Positions 7,568 to 15,861 of a stretch of 64,000 bases of DNA are shown in pieces. Within the stretch, counting starts at the first letter, position 1; each line of letters starts with the position of its first letter. The translations under genes were made by a program, and so were the position numbers. Location of the stretch: NCBI GenBank assembly GCA_937901895.1, contig CALGTD010000164.1, forward strand, positions 1 to 64,000. The letters are read 5' to 3'. Below the pieces are notes generated by a model, which was given only the letters and a program-made list of their open reading frames with translations, searched no databases and was not told where the DNA came from. The stretch comes from an uncultured Spartobacteria bacterium. Its GTDB lineage: Bacteria; Verrucomicrobiota; Verrucomicrobiia; Chthoniobacterales; JAATET01.

Positions 7568-9352
7568 TCAGACCGCAGCGTCGCGAGCCTCCGGTGCGGG
7601 AGAGGCGACGGTGCGGCGAAGTCGTCGCAGATAGGCTGCGGCCGCGCGATTCCCGGGATGGATCTCGAGGAGGCGCTCCGCGGCCTGGATGGCGGCGACG
7701 GGCATGCCGTCCTTTGCAAGCGCGCGGGACAGGGTCAGGTGCGCCTCGGGGAGGAAGAATTTCAGGCGGATGGCTTGTTGAGCCGCGGCGCAGGCCGTCT
7801 TTGCATCTCCGAGTCGCAGGGACGCCTCGGCATAGCCCAGCCACGCAAGCTCGTCGCGATCGTCGTGCTCGATGAGGGTTTTTGCGAGACTGGCAAGCGC
7901 AGGCCAGTCGCGAAGCGCGAAGAGCAGCAGGCCCGCACGCCTGGAAATTCCAAGGGGCAGTCGCGTGGTCGCAAGCAGGGTGGCCAGGGTCTCGCGTGCG
8001 GTCGCGGTATCGCCCGCGGCGACCGCCAGCTCCGCCGTCGCGATTTGAGCGGCCGGAGTCGTGCCCGACAATTCCTGAAGGATGGTGAGTGTGGATCGCG
8101 CGTCGTCGAGAAGTCCAAGCGCAAGCTGCGTTTTGAATAGGGTTTCGGCGAAGGGAAGGTGCTCAGGGAACTCGCGAAAGAGCTTCTCGAGAATCGGCCG
8201 GGCAAGGTCGGGGCGGTTTCCGTCGAGACACGACCGCGCGCGGTTCCATTCATAGTCGCGGCCGGCGGAGTCCTCCGGCGGGGCTGGAGGATTGGAATCC
8301 CAGGATTCGCAGGAGGCGGGCTCCTGCTTTGACGCGAAACATTCCTCAAGCACGCGACCTTCCATGTCGTTCCCCACGGGAAGGCCAAAGCCGTGAAGGA
8401 TGGTCGGCGTGATATCCAAGGCGCTGGCACCGTGGACGAGTTCATCGGCCCGCACATCGCGACCGGCGATCGCGAAGATTCCCGGCGGTGATTTGAATGA
8501 CTCGGCATCGCGTGCGCGGATGTCGATGCCATTGGGCGTGACAAGCATCACTTCGGTGTCCGGACCGGCGATGGACATCAGCGTTTTCAGCATTTGGTCC
8601 AGCATCCGATACATGGTCGGAATCACTCGCTGGAACGGCCCGGACCGCGTGCAATAATCCCGCCCGAACAGCCGCCACATTTCTCCGATCGCACGATAGC
8701 GCACGGCCGTGAGACTCCAGTCGAGTTCGGACATCATGGCTGTGACGGCGGCGTGATAGGAAAAGTCCGCTGCGAGAAGAATGCGAAGTCGCGCGAGTCG
8801 TGTGTCGCGCGTCTGGTCGATGTCCCGCCAGTCCGGCACGAACTCCGACAGCATGTCGGTCCCGATTTCCTCGGGATGAACGCGAAGCGGATCCAGCGCT
8901 TCCGCGAAGGTGTCCGGGCCATACGTGCCGACGGGGGCGGGAGGCCACGGCTGTCCTGGTGGAGCCGTCGGAACGTGGAAGCGATCGGAAATGGTGACGC
9001 CGTGCTGGTTGCGGCTGCCATGCGTTGCAGGCCAGCCGGCGACGATGGTGGAGAGTCCCTGCCGGTCGAGGATTTCCCAAACCGGCGTCGCACGGCATGC
9101 GGATCGATCGACAGGTTCAGGACCGGAAGAGCCGGCCTTTAAAGGCACGCAAACGCCGTGCTGCCATGCGCGCTTGCCGGTTGCGAGCGACATCCATTGA
9201 GCCGCGCCGGTGTGTGGAAAAGGTGAGGACAGCGATCCGCTGCCTCCCCCTTCAATGAGCTGTCCCAATGTCGGAAGGCTCTGGTCGACGAGAGGATGTA
9301 GAACCCCCTGGTCTCCGGCCTCCCAGCCGACCAGCAACATCCGACCGGACAT
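7568..9352 (-). CDS. Alkaline-phosphatase-superfamily phosphodiesterase fused to TPR repeats
   Basis: The protein has 594 residues. The N-terminal 330 or so match the type I phosphodiesterase/nucleotide pyrophosphatase group of the alkaline phosphatase superfamily. A nucleophile-loop pattern 'HTGAAQWMSLATGKRAWQHG' parallels the family 'TgpAWaSfaTG...HG'. Late metal-site-like elements include 'VHGASALDITPTILHGFGLP'. From about residue 370 to the end the sequence is a run of TPR-like helix pairs ('ARPILEKLFREFPEHLPFAETL', 'ADGMPVAAIQAAERLLEIHPGN'-type units). No signal peptide is seen, so it is predicted cytoplasmic. The substrate is unknown. It is convergent with the GH2 gene, six bases between the stops. 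Confidence 0.72.
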   Translation of the reverse strand: MSGRMLLVGWEAGDQGVLHPLVDQSLPTLGQLIEGGGSGSLSSPFPHTGAAQWMSLATGKRAWQHGVCVPLKAGSSGPEPVDRSACRATPVWEILDRQGLSTIVAGWPATHGSRNQHGVTISDRFHVPTAPPGQPWPPAPVGTYGPDTFAEALDPLRVHPEEIGTDMLSEFVPDWRDIDQTRDTRLARLRILLAADFSYHAAVTAMMSELDWSLTAVRYRAIGEMWRLFGRDYCTRSGPFQRVIPTMYRMLDQMLKTLMSIAGPDTEVMLVTPNGIDIRARDAESFKSPPGIFAIAGRDVRADELVHGASALDITPTILHGFGLPVGNDMEGRVLEECFASKQEPASCESWDSNPPAPPEDSAGRDYEWNRARSCLDGNRPDLARPILEKLFREFPEHLPFAETLFKTQLALGLLDDARSTLTILQELSGTTPAAQIATAELAVAAGDTATARETLATLLATTRLPLGISRRAGLLLFALRDWPALASLAKTLIEHDDRDELAWLGYAEASLRLGDAKTACAAAQQAIRLKFFLPEAHLTLSRALAKDGMPVAAIQAAERLLEIHPGNRAAAAYLRRLRRTVASPAPEARDAAV

Positions 9353-9364
9353 CCTGTGACGTAG

Positions 9365-10009
9365 CTAACTGCGGTTGGCGCGTCGCTTTCTCAGCGCGAG
9401 AAGGCCGGCGGCTCCTGCAAGGAGAATCGCTGTCGAGGTGGGCTCGGGAACGGCGCCGGTGACGATGGCCGTATTCAAGTCCGTTTCATAGCCGAACGAG
9501 TGGAGTTCGATGAACTTGTCAGTGACGTTCACAGAGAACAACGCCCAGCCGTAGTTGTAATCGCCGCCGTCGCGAGGAATTGCGAGACCGACGTAGCCGG
9601 TGACCGTGTCGTTTGGGACATACCAGTCGCCAACGACGATATCCGGCTCCCACGGTTTGTAGAACCAGGTTTCTCTATAGGCGTTACTCAGTCCGCTTGC
9701 ACCGATCTCGATGCCAGCCCCAAGCACCGGAAGGCCCGCCTGCGAATTCTGCGCGAAGACGAGATTTTGCCCGGGGCCGTTGTTGCTAAAATTAACAGTC
9801 CGGACGGACGGCTTGTTCTGGCTGTTGTTTCCAAAGAAAAAGTCGAAATCATTTTCCCCGTCGAAATCGAGGTCGAAGCTGACGGGGGTGCTGGTGGTGG
9901 CGATGCGGCTGATATCTCCGGAGTAGAGAACGGCTGCTTCAGCGGACTTCGCAGCAAGCGCAGCGGCGGAGACTGCGAGCGACGATTTCAGGATTGAGGA
10001 AGTTTTCAT
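9365..10009 (-). CDS. PEP-CTERM sorting-domain protein, copy A of a tandem pair
   Basis: This 214-residue exported protein has an N-terminal signal peptide ('SSLAVSAAALAAKSAEA'). A beta-rich central domain contains an Asp-rich 'DLDFDGENDFDFFFGN' motif that may bind calcium. The C-terminal PEP-CTERM tail consists of 'VPEP', a hydrophobic helix and 'LRKRRANRS'. In the known system, an exosortase cleaves such tails and the protein reaches the outer surface or exopolysaccharide. The gene is closely related along its whole length, including its upstream leader, to the gene at 10516-11169. The core function is not recognised. It lies downstream of the decayed pseudogene on the same strand. Confidence 0.82.
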   Translation of the reverse strand: MKTSSILKSSLAVSAAALAAKSAEAAVLYSGDISRIATTSTPVSFDLDFDGENDFDFFFGNNSQNKPSVRTVNFSNNGPGQNLVFAQNSQAGLPVLGAGIEIGASGLSNAYRETWFYKPWEPDIVVGDWYVPNDTVTGYVGLAIPRDGGDYNYGWALFSVNVTDKFIELHSFGYETDLNTAIVTGAVPEPTSTAILLAGAAGLLALRKRRANRS

Positions 10010-10106
10010 AGAGGGAACTTTCCGAAATGGTATGGCCTGAATTCCGACTGTCTATTTCGAGGCACCGACGCGCAGCGGGAAGATGTTATGACGTCTTGTT
10101 ACGTTG

Positions 10107-10330
10107 TTAGTTGTTGAAAATAAGGCATTTGTTAATTTTGAACCTGTAACGGGAGAGATCCGTGGCCCCCTCAAAACGGAAGGTTGGGCCCAGCTCGCAG
10201 TGGGCAGACTCGTCGCCCTGATGTGACTTCGTGGGGGGAATTGGGCTACGCCCGAATGCGGACCGATCCATGGGCTCAGGCGTGGCTGTCGTTGCGATGG
10301 AAGTGCAGACTTTTGCCGCCGTCGCGCTGC
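10107..10330 (-). pseudogene. Decayed 3' copy of the GNAT-like gene (duplicate of 11248-12165)
   Basis: The minus-strand frame ending at 10107 contains 'GDESAHCELGPTFRFEGATD', matching 'GDESAHRETANLAFRLGGHE' in the intact gene at 11248-12165. Weaker similarity continues upstream around 'CTSIATTATPEP' against 'CIAIDIRVVKP'. The N-terminal two thirds are missing, frame shifts are evident, and the last codons and stop differ. Together with the paralogous PEP-CTERM genes on both sides this marks a segmental tandem duplication. The gap from 10331 to 10446 shows nothing else. Confidence 0.6.
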
Positions 10331-10446
10331 GGGTTCGAGGGAATCTCAGGGCGCAGCTCCGACGGCCCGGCGGGGTGAGCACAAGAGAGCCACTGGCTCC
10401 ATTTCGGCAAGTTGCCCCGGTGCCGGAGAGGGCTTGAAAAACGAAA

Positions 10447-10473
10447 GGATGGAGAATCCCCTGATCTCCATCC
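10447..10473 (-). terminator. Rho-independent terminator of the PEP-CTERM copy B gene
   Basis: A perfect 9-bp stem (GGATGGAGA with TCTCCATCC) and a 9-base loop are followed on the minus strand by TTTCGTTTTTCA. The hairpin lies about 43 bases downstream of the copy B stop. The tail is nearly the same as that after the hairpin at 2593-2626. Confidence 0.75.
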
Positions 10474-10515
10474 TCTCAGCCGGTCGGTGGGAACCGGAAA
10501 TTTGTCGATGTCCTC

Positions 10516-11169
10516 TCAGGCTTGACGAGAGCGTCGCTTTCTCAGTGCGAGAAGGCCGGCGGCACCCGTGACAAGGAGAAGTGTCGGGGCGGGTTCGGGA
10601 ACGGCACCGGTGACGATGGGCGTGTTCAATTCCGTTTCGTAGGCGAATTCGTGGAGCTCCATGAACTTGCTATCGACGTTCACAGAGAAATGCGCCCAAC
10701 CGTAGTTGTAATCCGCGCCGCCATCGCGGGGAATCGCGAGACCAACGTAGCCGGTGACCGTTTCGTTGGGACCTGCATACCAGTCACCGACGACCCCCTC
10801 ACTGGATTCCCACGCTTTGTAGAACCAGGTTTCCCTGTAGAAGTTCTCCGGACCGTTTTCACCGATCGCGGCGCCTTCCGGAAGCACTGGCATGCCCTCC
10901 AGGTAATCCTTCGCGAAAACGAGATTTATTCCGGGACCATTGTTGCTGAAGTTTACGGTCCGGATGGACGGCTTTTCCTTGTTGTTGTTTCCAAAGAAAA
11001 AGTCGTAGTCATTTTCTCCGTCGAAATCGAGGTCGAAGCTGACGGGGGTGCCGTCCATGGCGAAGAGGCCGACCTCTCCTGAGTAGAGGATGGCTGCTTC
11101 ACTGGACTTCGCGGCCAGCGCAGCTGCGGAGACTGCGAGAGACGATTTTAGGATAGAGGACGTTCTCAT
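10516..11169 (-). CDS. PEP-CTERM sorting-domain protein, copy B of a tandem pair
   Basis: This 217-residue paralogue of the protein at 9365-10009 shares the signal peptide ('SSLAVSAAALAAKSSEA'), the Asp-rich 'DLDFDGENDYDFFFGN' motif, a tryptophan-containing 'YRETWFYKAWE' segment and the C-terminal 'VPEP' + hydrophobic helix + 'LRKRRSRQA' sorting tail. The middle regions have diverged in short indels ('SSEGVVGDWYAGPNETVTG' against 'DIVVGDWYVPNDTVTG'). It is the middle gene of a minus-strand series GH92, GNAT-like, PEP-CTERM and ends at a strong hairpin terminator at 10447-10473. A surface or matrix role is inferred only from the sorting signals. Confidence 0.82.
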   Translation of the reverse strand: MRTSSILKSSLAVSAAALAAKSSEAAILYSGEVGLFAMDGTPVSFDLDFDGENDYDFFFGNNNKEKPSIRTVNFSNNGPGINLVFAKDYLEGMPVLPEGAAIGENGPENFYRETWFYKAWESSEGVVGDWYAGPNETVTGYVGLAIPRDGGADYNYGWAHFSVNVDSKFMELHEFAYETELNTPIVTGAVPEPAPTLLLVTGAAGLLALRKRRSRQA

Positions 11170-11247
11170 AAGGGGGACTTTTGGGAAAAAGCTATGCCCG
11201 GAATGCCAGGTGTCTATTTCCAGGCGTCGAAACGGGGCAGGAAGATG

Positions 11248-12165
11248 TTATGACGTCTTTGGAGCGTTGTTAGATGTTGAAGAAGAAGCATTTTGCCCCG
11301 TTTTCGCGAACCTGTAGCGCTGGACCACCTCATGCCCGCCAAGGCGAAATGCGAGGTTGGCTGTCTCGCGGTGAGCGGACTCGTCGCCTCGAAATGCGAC
11401 GACGCGCGGGGAATTCGGCGCGGTTTGATCAAGGATGAATCCCAGGAGGGCGATGTTGGCGAGGGCCCGGGATTTCGCGGGAATCGGCTTTACGACGCGG
11501 ATGTCGATCGCGATGCATCTGCCGTTCGAGCGGACAAGAATGGTGCCGATCGGCTCGTCGCCGTCGAACAGGATTGGCGACCAGTCACGATGGTAACCCC
11601 GCGGAGGCGGGAGGTTCCATAGCAGTTGCAGATCCTCGGGAGTGATCAGTCGATACGCCGCAATGAGCGGCCATACCGTCTCCGGTTTGTGTCGTGAGAT
11701 CGGTTCGAGGCGCCACGATTGAGGAAAGGATTTCGCATGTCGCTGATAGAACCGATTGAGATGCTCTCGCGCGATGTCGGCGTCCGCCTCGAATACCCGT
11801 TCCTTCCTCGTCCTCGCGTAGCCCGCAGCTTCGAGAAAGGGCGCCCATTCGTCTTCGGGTGAGAGAAGCCGGGCGCAGGCTACCTCGCGGAAATCAGGAA
11901 CGATCCTGTCCAACACGGAAATCAATATGGGGGCCACCTCCGCGGCGGACACTCCCGGCAGACGTGCGAGGAGAAACTCCAGATCGTCTTCGCGCTTCCA
12001 CATGGCGAGCGTCGCGACGATTCGCTCGACGGGGTGTTGCCGGAGCGCCAGCAGGAATTCCGCATCCGCCGGCGGCTTGGTATCTTCGGAGGCGAAGAGG
12101 GATCGTGCGCGAAGCTCCTCCCCGGGGCGCGCTTTTCGAACGGTGGGGGGCTCGTGGGTGGTCAT
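11248..12165 (-). CDS. GNAT-like acetyltransferase-fold protein, translationally coupled to GH92
   Basis: The product is 305 residues. The C-terminal half has GNAT-fold features: 'DGDEPIGTILVR' (beta4), 'IDIRVVKPIPAKSRALANIALLGFIL' (beta4-alpha3, acetyl-CoA-loop region) and 'TANLAFRLGGHEVVQRYRF' (alpha4-beta6/7). The N-terminal 120 residues are helical and unrecognised. The start is set by ATGA overlap with the stop of the GH92 gene (12162-12165), although the frame is open further upstream. Nothing shows the acetyl acceptor. The coupling to a GH92 gene is unusual. A decayed copy of its 3' end lies at 10107-10330. Confidence 0.6.
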   Translation of the reverse strand: MTTHEPPTVRKARPGEELRARSLFASEDTKPPADAEFLLALRQHPVERIVATLAMWKREDDLEFLLARLPGVSAAEVAPILISVLDRIVPDFREVACARLLSPEDEWAPFLEAAGYARTRKERVFEADADIAREHLNRFYQRHAKSFPQSWRLEPISRHKPETVWPLIAAYRLITPEDLQLLWNLPPPRGYHRDWSPILFDGDEPIGTILVRSNGRCIAIDIRVVKPIPAKSRALANIALLGFILDQTAPNSPRVVAFRGDESAHRETANLAFRLGGHEVVQRYRFAKTGQNASSSTSNNAPKTS

Positions 12166-14498
12166 CGGTTGGAATCGGCGATTGGTGGAGACAGCTCCAC
12201 ACCCCACGCGCGATTCGGTTCCGGGCCCATCGTCAACTCCAGCACGCCACCGGCGGCAATGTCGGCGTGCGTGATCCAGCTTTTCCCGTAGGGCTGGCCG
12301 TTCAGACGCGCGGATTGGATGTAGCGATTCTTCGGAGAGTTTTCCTTCGCGACGATGGTGAACGTCTTGCCCGACGCATACTTGGGATCGAGCTGGAAGG
12401 TGATCTTCGAGAACACGGGGCTGGTGATCTCGTAGCGTCCGTCTCCGGGACAGAGCGGATGAATTCCACTCGCCGCGAGCACATACCACGCGGACATCTG
12501 GCCGACGTCTTCATTGCCAACGAGGCCGTCCACGGAGTTGCGATACGCGTTCTCCGCAATGGTGCGCGTCCACTGCTGCGTGAGCCACGGGGCGCCGAGA
12601 CGGTTGAACAGAAACGGAACGTGATGCACGGGCTCGTTCGCGTGATTGTAGTAGCTGTTCCAGGAAAAATCGGACGGTGTCTTCTCGAAGAAATCCGTGA
12701 GGTCCGCGAGCGTCTCGCCGCGGCCGCCGAGAAGTTCCACGAGGCCGTCCACATCGTGCGGCACGAACCAGCCCTGCTGATACGGATTGCTTTCGATGCA
12801 GCCGTAGTCGTCCGCCAGACGGCCTTCAGCGGGCCATGCGGCCCAGGTTCCGTCGGCATGTCTCGGGCGGAACCAGCCCTTTTCCTCGTCAAAAATCCGG
12901 CGGTAATTCTTCGAGCGGAGTTCGAGCGCGGTGGCTTCATCTTCCTTTTCGAGCGCCCGTGCGAGCTGCGCCGCGCACCACTCCGAATACGCGAACTCGA
13001 GCGTCTTCGAGATGCTTTCGAACGTGTCGGGAGTTTCCGTGCCGAAGCGGTCGACGGATCCCTTCGTGAGGGCAAATGCCGCTTCCATGTCGAAATTTCG
13101 GATGCCCTTCTGCCATGCGTCGGCGATCACGACGACGGCCGGATTGCCAATCATGCAACCCGAATAGGCGTTGAACATTTCCCAGCGCTCGAAGTAGTCG
13201 CGCTCGCTGTCGGCTGCGAGCTCGATGAGCGAGCAGATCGTGTCGTTCACCACTTCGGGCGCGATGATCGTGAGCAGCGGAAACTCGCTGCGAAACACGT
13301 CCCATCCGCTGAAAATCGTCCGCTTCGTGAAGGATGCACCCTTTCGCACGCGGCCATTCGCGCTGGGATACGAGCCGTCGACGTCGGTGATCGCGCGCGG
13401 ATCGATCATGGTGTGATAAAGCGCGGTGTAGAACACGCGCCGTTGCTCGTCGCTGCCGCCCTCGATGCGCACGCGGGAGAGCTCGCGATTCCAGGTCTCG
13501 CGGGCGCGTTTCCTCACCTCGTCGAAGTTCCAGTCCGGAATGTCCGCAGCCACGTTTGCGCGCGCGGCCTCGACACTCGTGAACGAGATGCCGGCCTTCA
13601 TGAGAACGGTCTCGTCCTCCGTGGTGTCGAAGTTCGCGTAGAAGCCGAGATGTTTTCCTTTGGCGTCGCGCGCGCCTTCGAGGATTTCCGCCTTCGCGAC
13701 AATCGCGTCGTATTCTGCACTCTCGATGGCCTCGCGTTTGCGCGACTGACCTTCGGGAATCTCCGCGCTCCACACGCCGAAATCCTTCAGCGGCCGGTTG
13801 AACTTTGCATGGAAATACACCGTGTAGTTTGCGCTGCCATCGCCGTTGCCCCACCCGCCGCCCTCGGGCGTGCACTTCATCCATCCCTCGATCGAGTGGT
13901 CGTCGACGACGCGAACCTCCTGTTCCGTGGAAGTGCCGCCGACGCGACGGGCGAGGTCGATCTGGATGCGGGATTGCGGATTCTTTGGAAACGTGAATCG
14001 CAACATGCCCGCGCGCGGCGCGGCGGTCGCTTCCGCACGGACGCCGTTCTCGAGCTCGACCGAGTAGTAACCCGGCGAGGCCTTCTCCGTGCCGTGCTTC
14101 CACGCGACGCGGTAGCCTTTTGCAACTTCCGGATGTCGGCCTGCGACGACCTGAAGGTCGCCGGTCGTTGGCGTGACCAGAAAGTTGCCAAGATCGCCGA
14201 ACCAGCCCACGCCGCTCATTTGCGTGAAGGCGAAGCCCTCGATGAATTCATGCTCGTGGCTGTAGCCGCTGCCGTTGTCGCCGCCGGTGATCGTGTTCGG
14301 ATTCACCTGCACCATGCCGAAGGGCAGCGTGGCGCCGGGAAACGTCTTGCCGAGACCGTGATAGATGCCCGCCGCTTCGACGCTGGTGCTCGCTCCAACG
14401 AAGGGATTCACGAGATCAACCGGCTCCTCGGCACCTAAATTGGGGGCGAGCAGATATCCGGAGATACAAAAAAGGAAGGTGAGGGAAACGGTGCGCAC
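12162..14498 (-). CDS. Glycoside hydrolase family 92 alpha-mannosidase, secreted
   Basis: GH92 enzymes are Ca2+-dependent inverting exo-alpha-mannosidases acting on alpha-1,2 (and other) mannosides of N-glycans and yeast mannan. The 778-residue protein starts with a signal peptide ('MRTVSLTFLFCISGYLLAP'). It shows 'LVNPFVGAST' and 'GKTFPGATLPFGMVQVNPNT' at the N-terminal beta-sandwich, 'GYSHEHEFIEGFAFTQMSGVG', 'FSGWDVFRSEFPLLT' in the (alpha/alpha)6 barrel, and 'GNEDVGQMSAWYVLAASGIH' near the end, all GH92 hallmarks. Length is typical of the family. The gene overlaps the GNAT-like gene downstream by ATGA and diverges from the GntR/LacI-type regulator, which is its likely controller. Confidence 0.93.
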   Translation of the reverse strand: MRTVSLTFLFCISGYLLAPNLGAEEPVDLVNPFVGASTSVEAAGIYHGLGKTFPGATLPFGMVQVNPNTITGGDNGSGYSHEHEFIEGFAFTQMSGVGWFGDLGNFLVTPTTGDLQVVAGRHPEVAKGYRVAWKHGTEKASPGYYSVELENGVRAEATAAPRAGMLRFTFPKNPQSRIQIDLARRVGGTSTEQEVRVVDDHSIEGWMKCTPEGGGWGNGDGSANYTVYFHAKFNRPLKDFGVWSAEIPEGQSRKREAIESAEYDAIVAKAEILEGARDAKGKHLGFYANFDTTEDETVLMKAGISFTSVEAARANVAADIPDWNFDEVRKRARETWNRELSRVRIEGGSDEQRRVFYTALYHTMIDPRAITDVDGSYPSANGRVRKGASFTKRTIFSGWDVFRSEFPLLTIIAPEVVNDTICSLIELAADSERDYFERWEMFNAYSGCMIGNPAVVVIADAWQKGIRNFDMEAAFALTKGSVDRFGTETPDTFESISKTLEFAYSEWCAAQLARALEKEDEATALELRSKNYRRIFDEEKGWFRPRHADGTWAAWPAEGRLADDYGCIESNPYQQGWFVPHDVDGLVELLGGRGETLADLTDFFEKTPSDFSWNSYYNHANEPVHHVPFLFNRLGAPWLTQQWTRTIAENAYRNSVDGLVGNEDVGQMSAWYVLAASGIHPLCPGDGRYEITSPVFSKITFQLDPKYASGKTFTIVAKENSPKNRYIQSARLNGQPYGKSWITHADIAAGGVLELTMGPEPNRAWGVELSPPIADSNR

Positions 14499-14584
14499 GA
14501 CAGGGGGCGGGACTTCGACCGGGATTTTTGCTGGAGACCGCCAGGCGAAGGAGGGGAATCGGCCGACAGGTGCTGCGAGGTTGA

Positions 14585-14636
14585 TATGACAACTCTGGGT
14601 ATTGGCCAGCCAATTTGAGAGTGCACGGACCTGTCA
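14585..14636. promoter_or_regulatory. Candidate operator region between GH92 and the GntR/LacI-type regulator
   Basis: The 166-base divergent gap holds TATGACAAC (14585-14593), a dyad TTGGC-CA-GCCAA (14602-14613), a further TTGGCTA half-site just downstream, and ACCTGTCA (14629-14636). TATGACAAC and the reverse complement of ACCTGTCA also occur upstream of the GH2 gene. Autoregulation and joint control of the two mannosidases is the inference. Confidence 0.35.
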
Positions 14637-14664
14637 GATTGGCTACCGCTTGAGAACCCCCCCG

Positions 14665-15819
14665 ATGTCAGTTGTGAGCAAAGTTCCCAAGCACCGCGAG
14701 ATTTACGAGACGCTGGTTTCCGAGATTGCCTCCGGCTTTTACGATTCCACGCAACGAGTGCCGAGTGAGGCACAGCTGGTGAAGCGTTTTGGCGTGTCGC
14801 GGCCGACGGCGGCGCGCGCGCTCCGTGACCTCCAGCAGGAGGGACTCGTCGATCGCCGGATTGGATCGGGCACCTTCCTCGTGAAGGATGCCAAACTGCG
14901 CGAAAGCACCGCGATGCGGCATCTCGGAGTGCTGATTCCAAACCGGGAGGAGTCCGAGATTTTTGATGTGATCTTTGGCGAGCTTGCGGGCCTCGCGCGC
15001 GCGGAAGGCTATTCGCTCATTCTCGGCGGAAGCCGGCGGTTGAAGGCGCACCAGTCGGTGACCGCGCAGGATGCCGACGATATCTGCGAACACTTCATCG
15101 AGCAGGGCATCGCGGGTGTTTTCTTTTCGCCGTTCGAGTTCAGCGAGGACATGGAGGCCGCGAGCAAACGCACAGCGGAGCGTCTGCATTCGGCAGGCAT
15201 CGCGGTCGTGCTCTTCGATCGCGACATCGTGTCGTATCCGAGGCGGAGCCAGTTCGACCTTGTGAGCATCGACAACACGCTCGTCGGATTTCTCAGCGCG
15301 CAGCATTTTTTGAAGATCGGGTTGCGGAACATCGTTTACATCGCCCGGCCGAATTCGGCACCGACGGTTTATGCCCGTGCGGCCGGCGCGCGGGAGGCGC
15401 TCCTCCAGGCGGGTATCGACGTATCCCGCGACTTCATGCAGATCGGCGATCCCGGCGATCTGTCGTTTGTCCGAAAAATTCGCGCCATTCCCCGCATCGA
15501 AGGAGCGATCTGCGCAAACGACTTCACGGCCGCGCAGCTGATGCGCTCGCTCGGAAGGTTGAAGATTCGCGTGCCCGAGGATTTCAAGGTGATCGGCTGC
15601 GACGACTTGAAATACTCCGATTACCTGAGCGTGCCGCTGACGACGGTCGCGCAGCCGTGCCGGGAAATCGCGATTGGTGCGATGCGCGCGATGATGGACC
15701 GGCTCGCGAATCCCACGCTGCCACCGATGTCGTGGACCGTGGCGCCGCGACTGATCGTGCGCGAGAGTTGCGGCATCTTCACGGGTGCGTCAAAGGACGG
15801 CGAAGCGGCGCGAAAATAG
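14665..15819 (+). CDS. Transcriptional regulator: GntR-type winged helix with LacI/periplasmic-binding-type sensor domain
   Basis: The protein has 384 residues. The N-terminal 70 form a GntR winged helix-turn-helix ('REIYETLVSEIASGFY', 'VPSEAQLVKRFGVSRPTAAR', 'LVDRRIGSGTFLV'). Residues of about 90-370 are a type I periplasmic-binding fold as in LacI/AraR regulators ('IEGAICANDFTAAQLMRSLG', 'VIGCDDLKYSDYLSVPLTTV'). This AraR-like architecture usually makes sugar-responsive repressors. The ATG at 14665 is preferred because it directly precedes the wHTH; the frame is open 21 codons further up. It diverges from GH92 and lies in a mannosidase neighbourhood, so a mannose-type effector is plausible. 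Confidence 0.85.
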   Translation: MSVVSKVPKHREIYETLVSEIASGFYDSTQRVPSEAQLVKRFGVSRPTAARALRDLQQEGLVDRRIGSGTFLVKDAKLRESTAMRHLGVLIPNREESEIFDVIFGELAGLARAEGYSLILGGSRRLKAHQSVTAQDADDICEHFIEQGIAGVFFSPFEFSEDMEAASKRTAERLHSAGIAVVLFDRDIVSYPRRSQFDLVSIDNTLVGFLSAQHFLKIGLRNIVYIARPNSAPTVYARAAGAREALLQAGIDVSRDFMQIGDPGDLSFVRKIRAIPRIEGAICANDFTAAQLMRSLGRLKIRVPEDFKVIGCDDLKYSDYLSVPLTTVAQPCREIAIGAMRAMMDRLANPTLPPMSWTVAPRLIVRESCGIFTGASKDGEAARK

Positions 15820-15861
15820 CAACCCGGCTGCGCATTCAGCCGATATGCGTGTTCCGGAGCT

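Larger units (their letters stand above)
9365..11450. repeat. Tandem segmental duplication (PEP-CTERM gene plus 3' part of the GNAT-like gene)
   Basis: Unit A (about 9365-10330) and unit B (10516 to about 11450) share the same order: PEP-CTERM gene, a leader with 'gaagatgttatgacgtctt', then the 3' end of the GNAT-like gene. In unit B that end belongs to the intact gene (11248-12165). In unit A only a decayed remnant is left. The parallel order and the similar non-coding leader show one duplication of about 1.1 kb followed by divergence. Confidence 0.75.

Noticed and set aside
11859..14438. Long plus-strand frame opposite the GH92 gene
   Set aside because: Antisense shadow; the Arg/His/Ala-rich sequence has no domain, and the minus strand is clearly GH92.
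15825..15842. CGGCTG-N6-CAGCCG hairpin after the GntR/LacI-type gene as a terminator
   Set aside because: Only a 6-bp stem and no T-tract on either strand.
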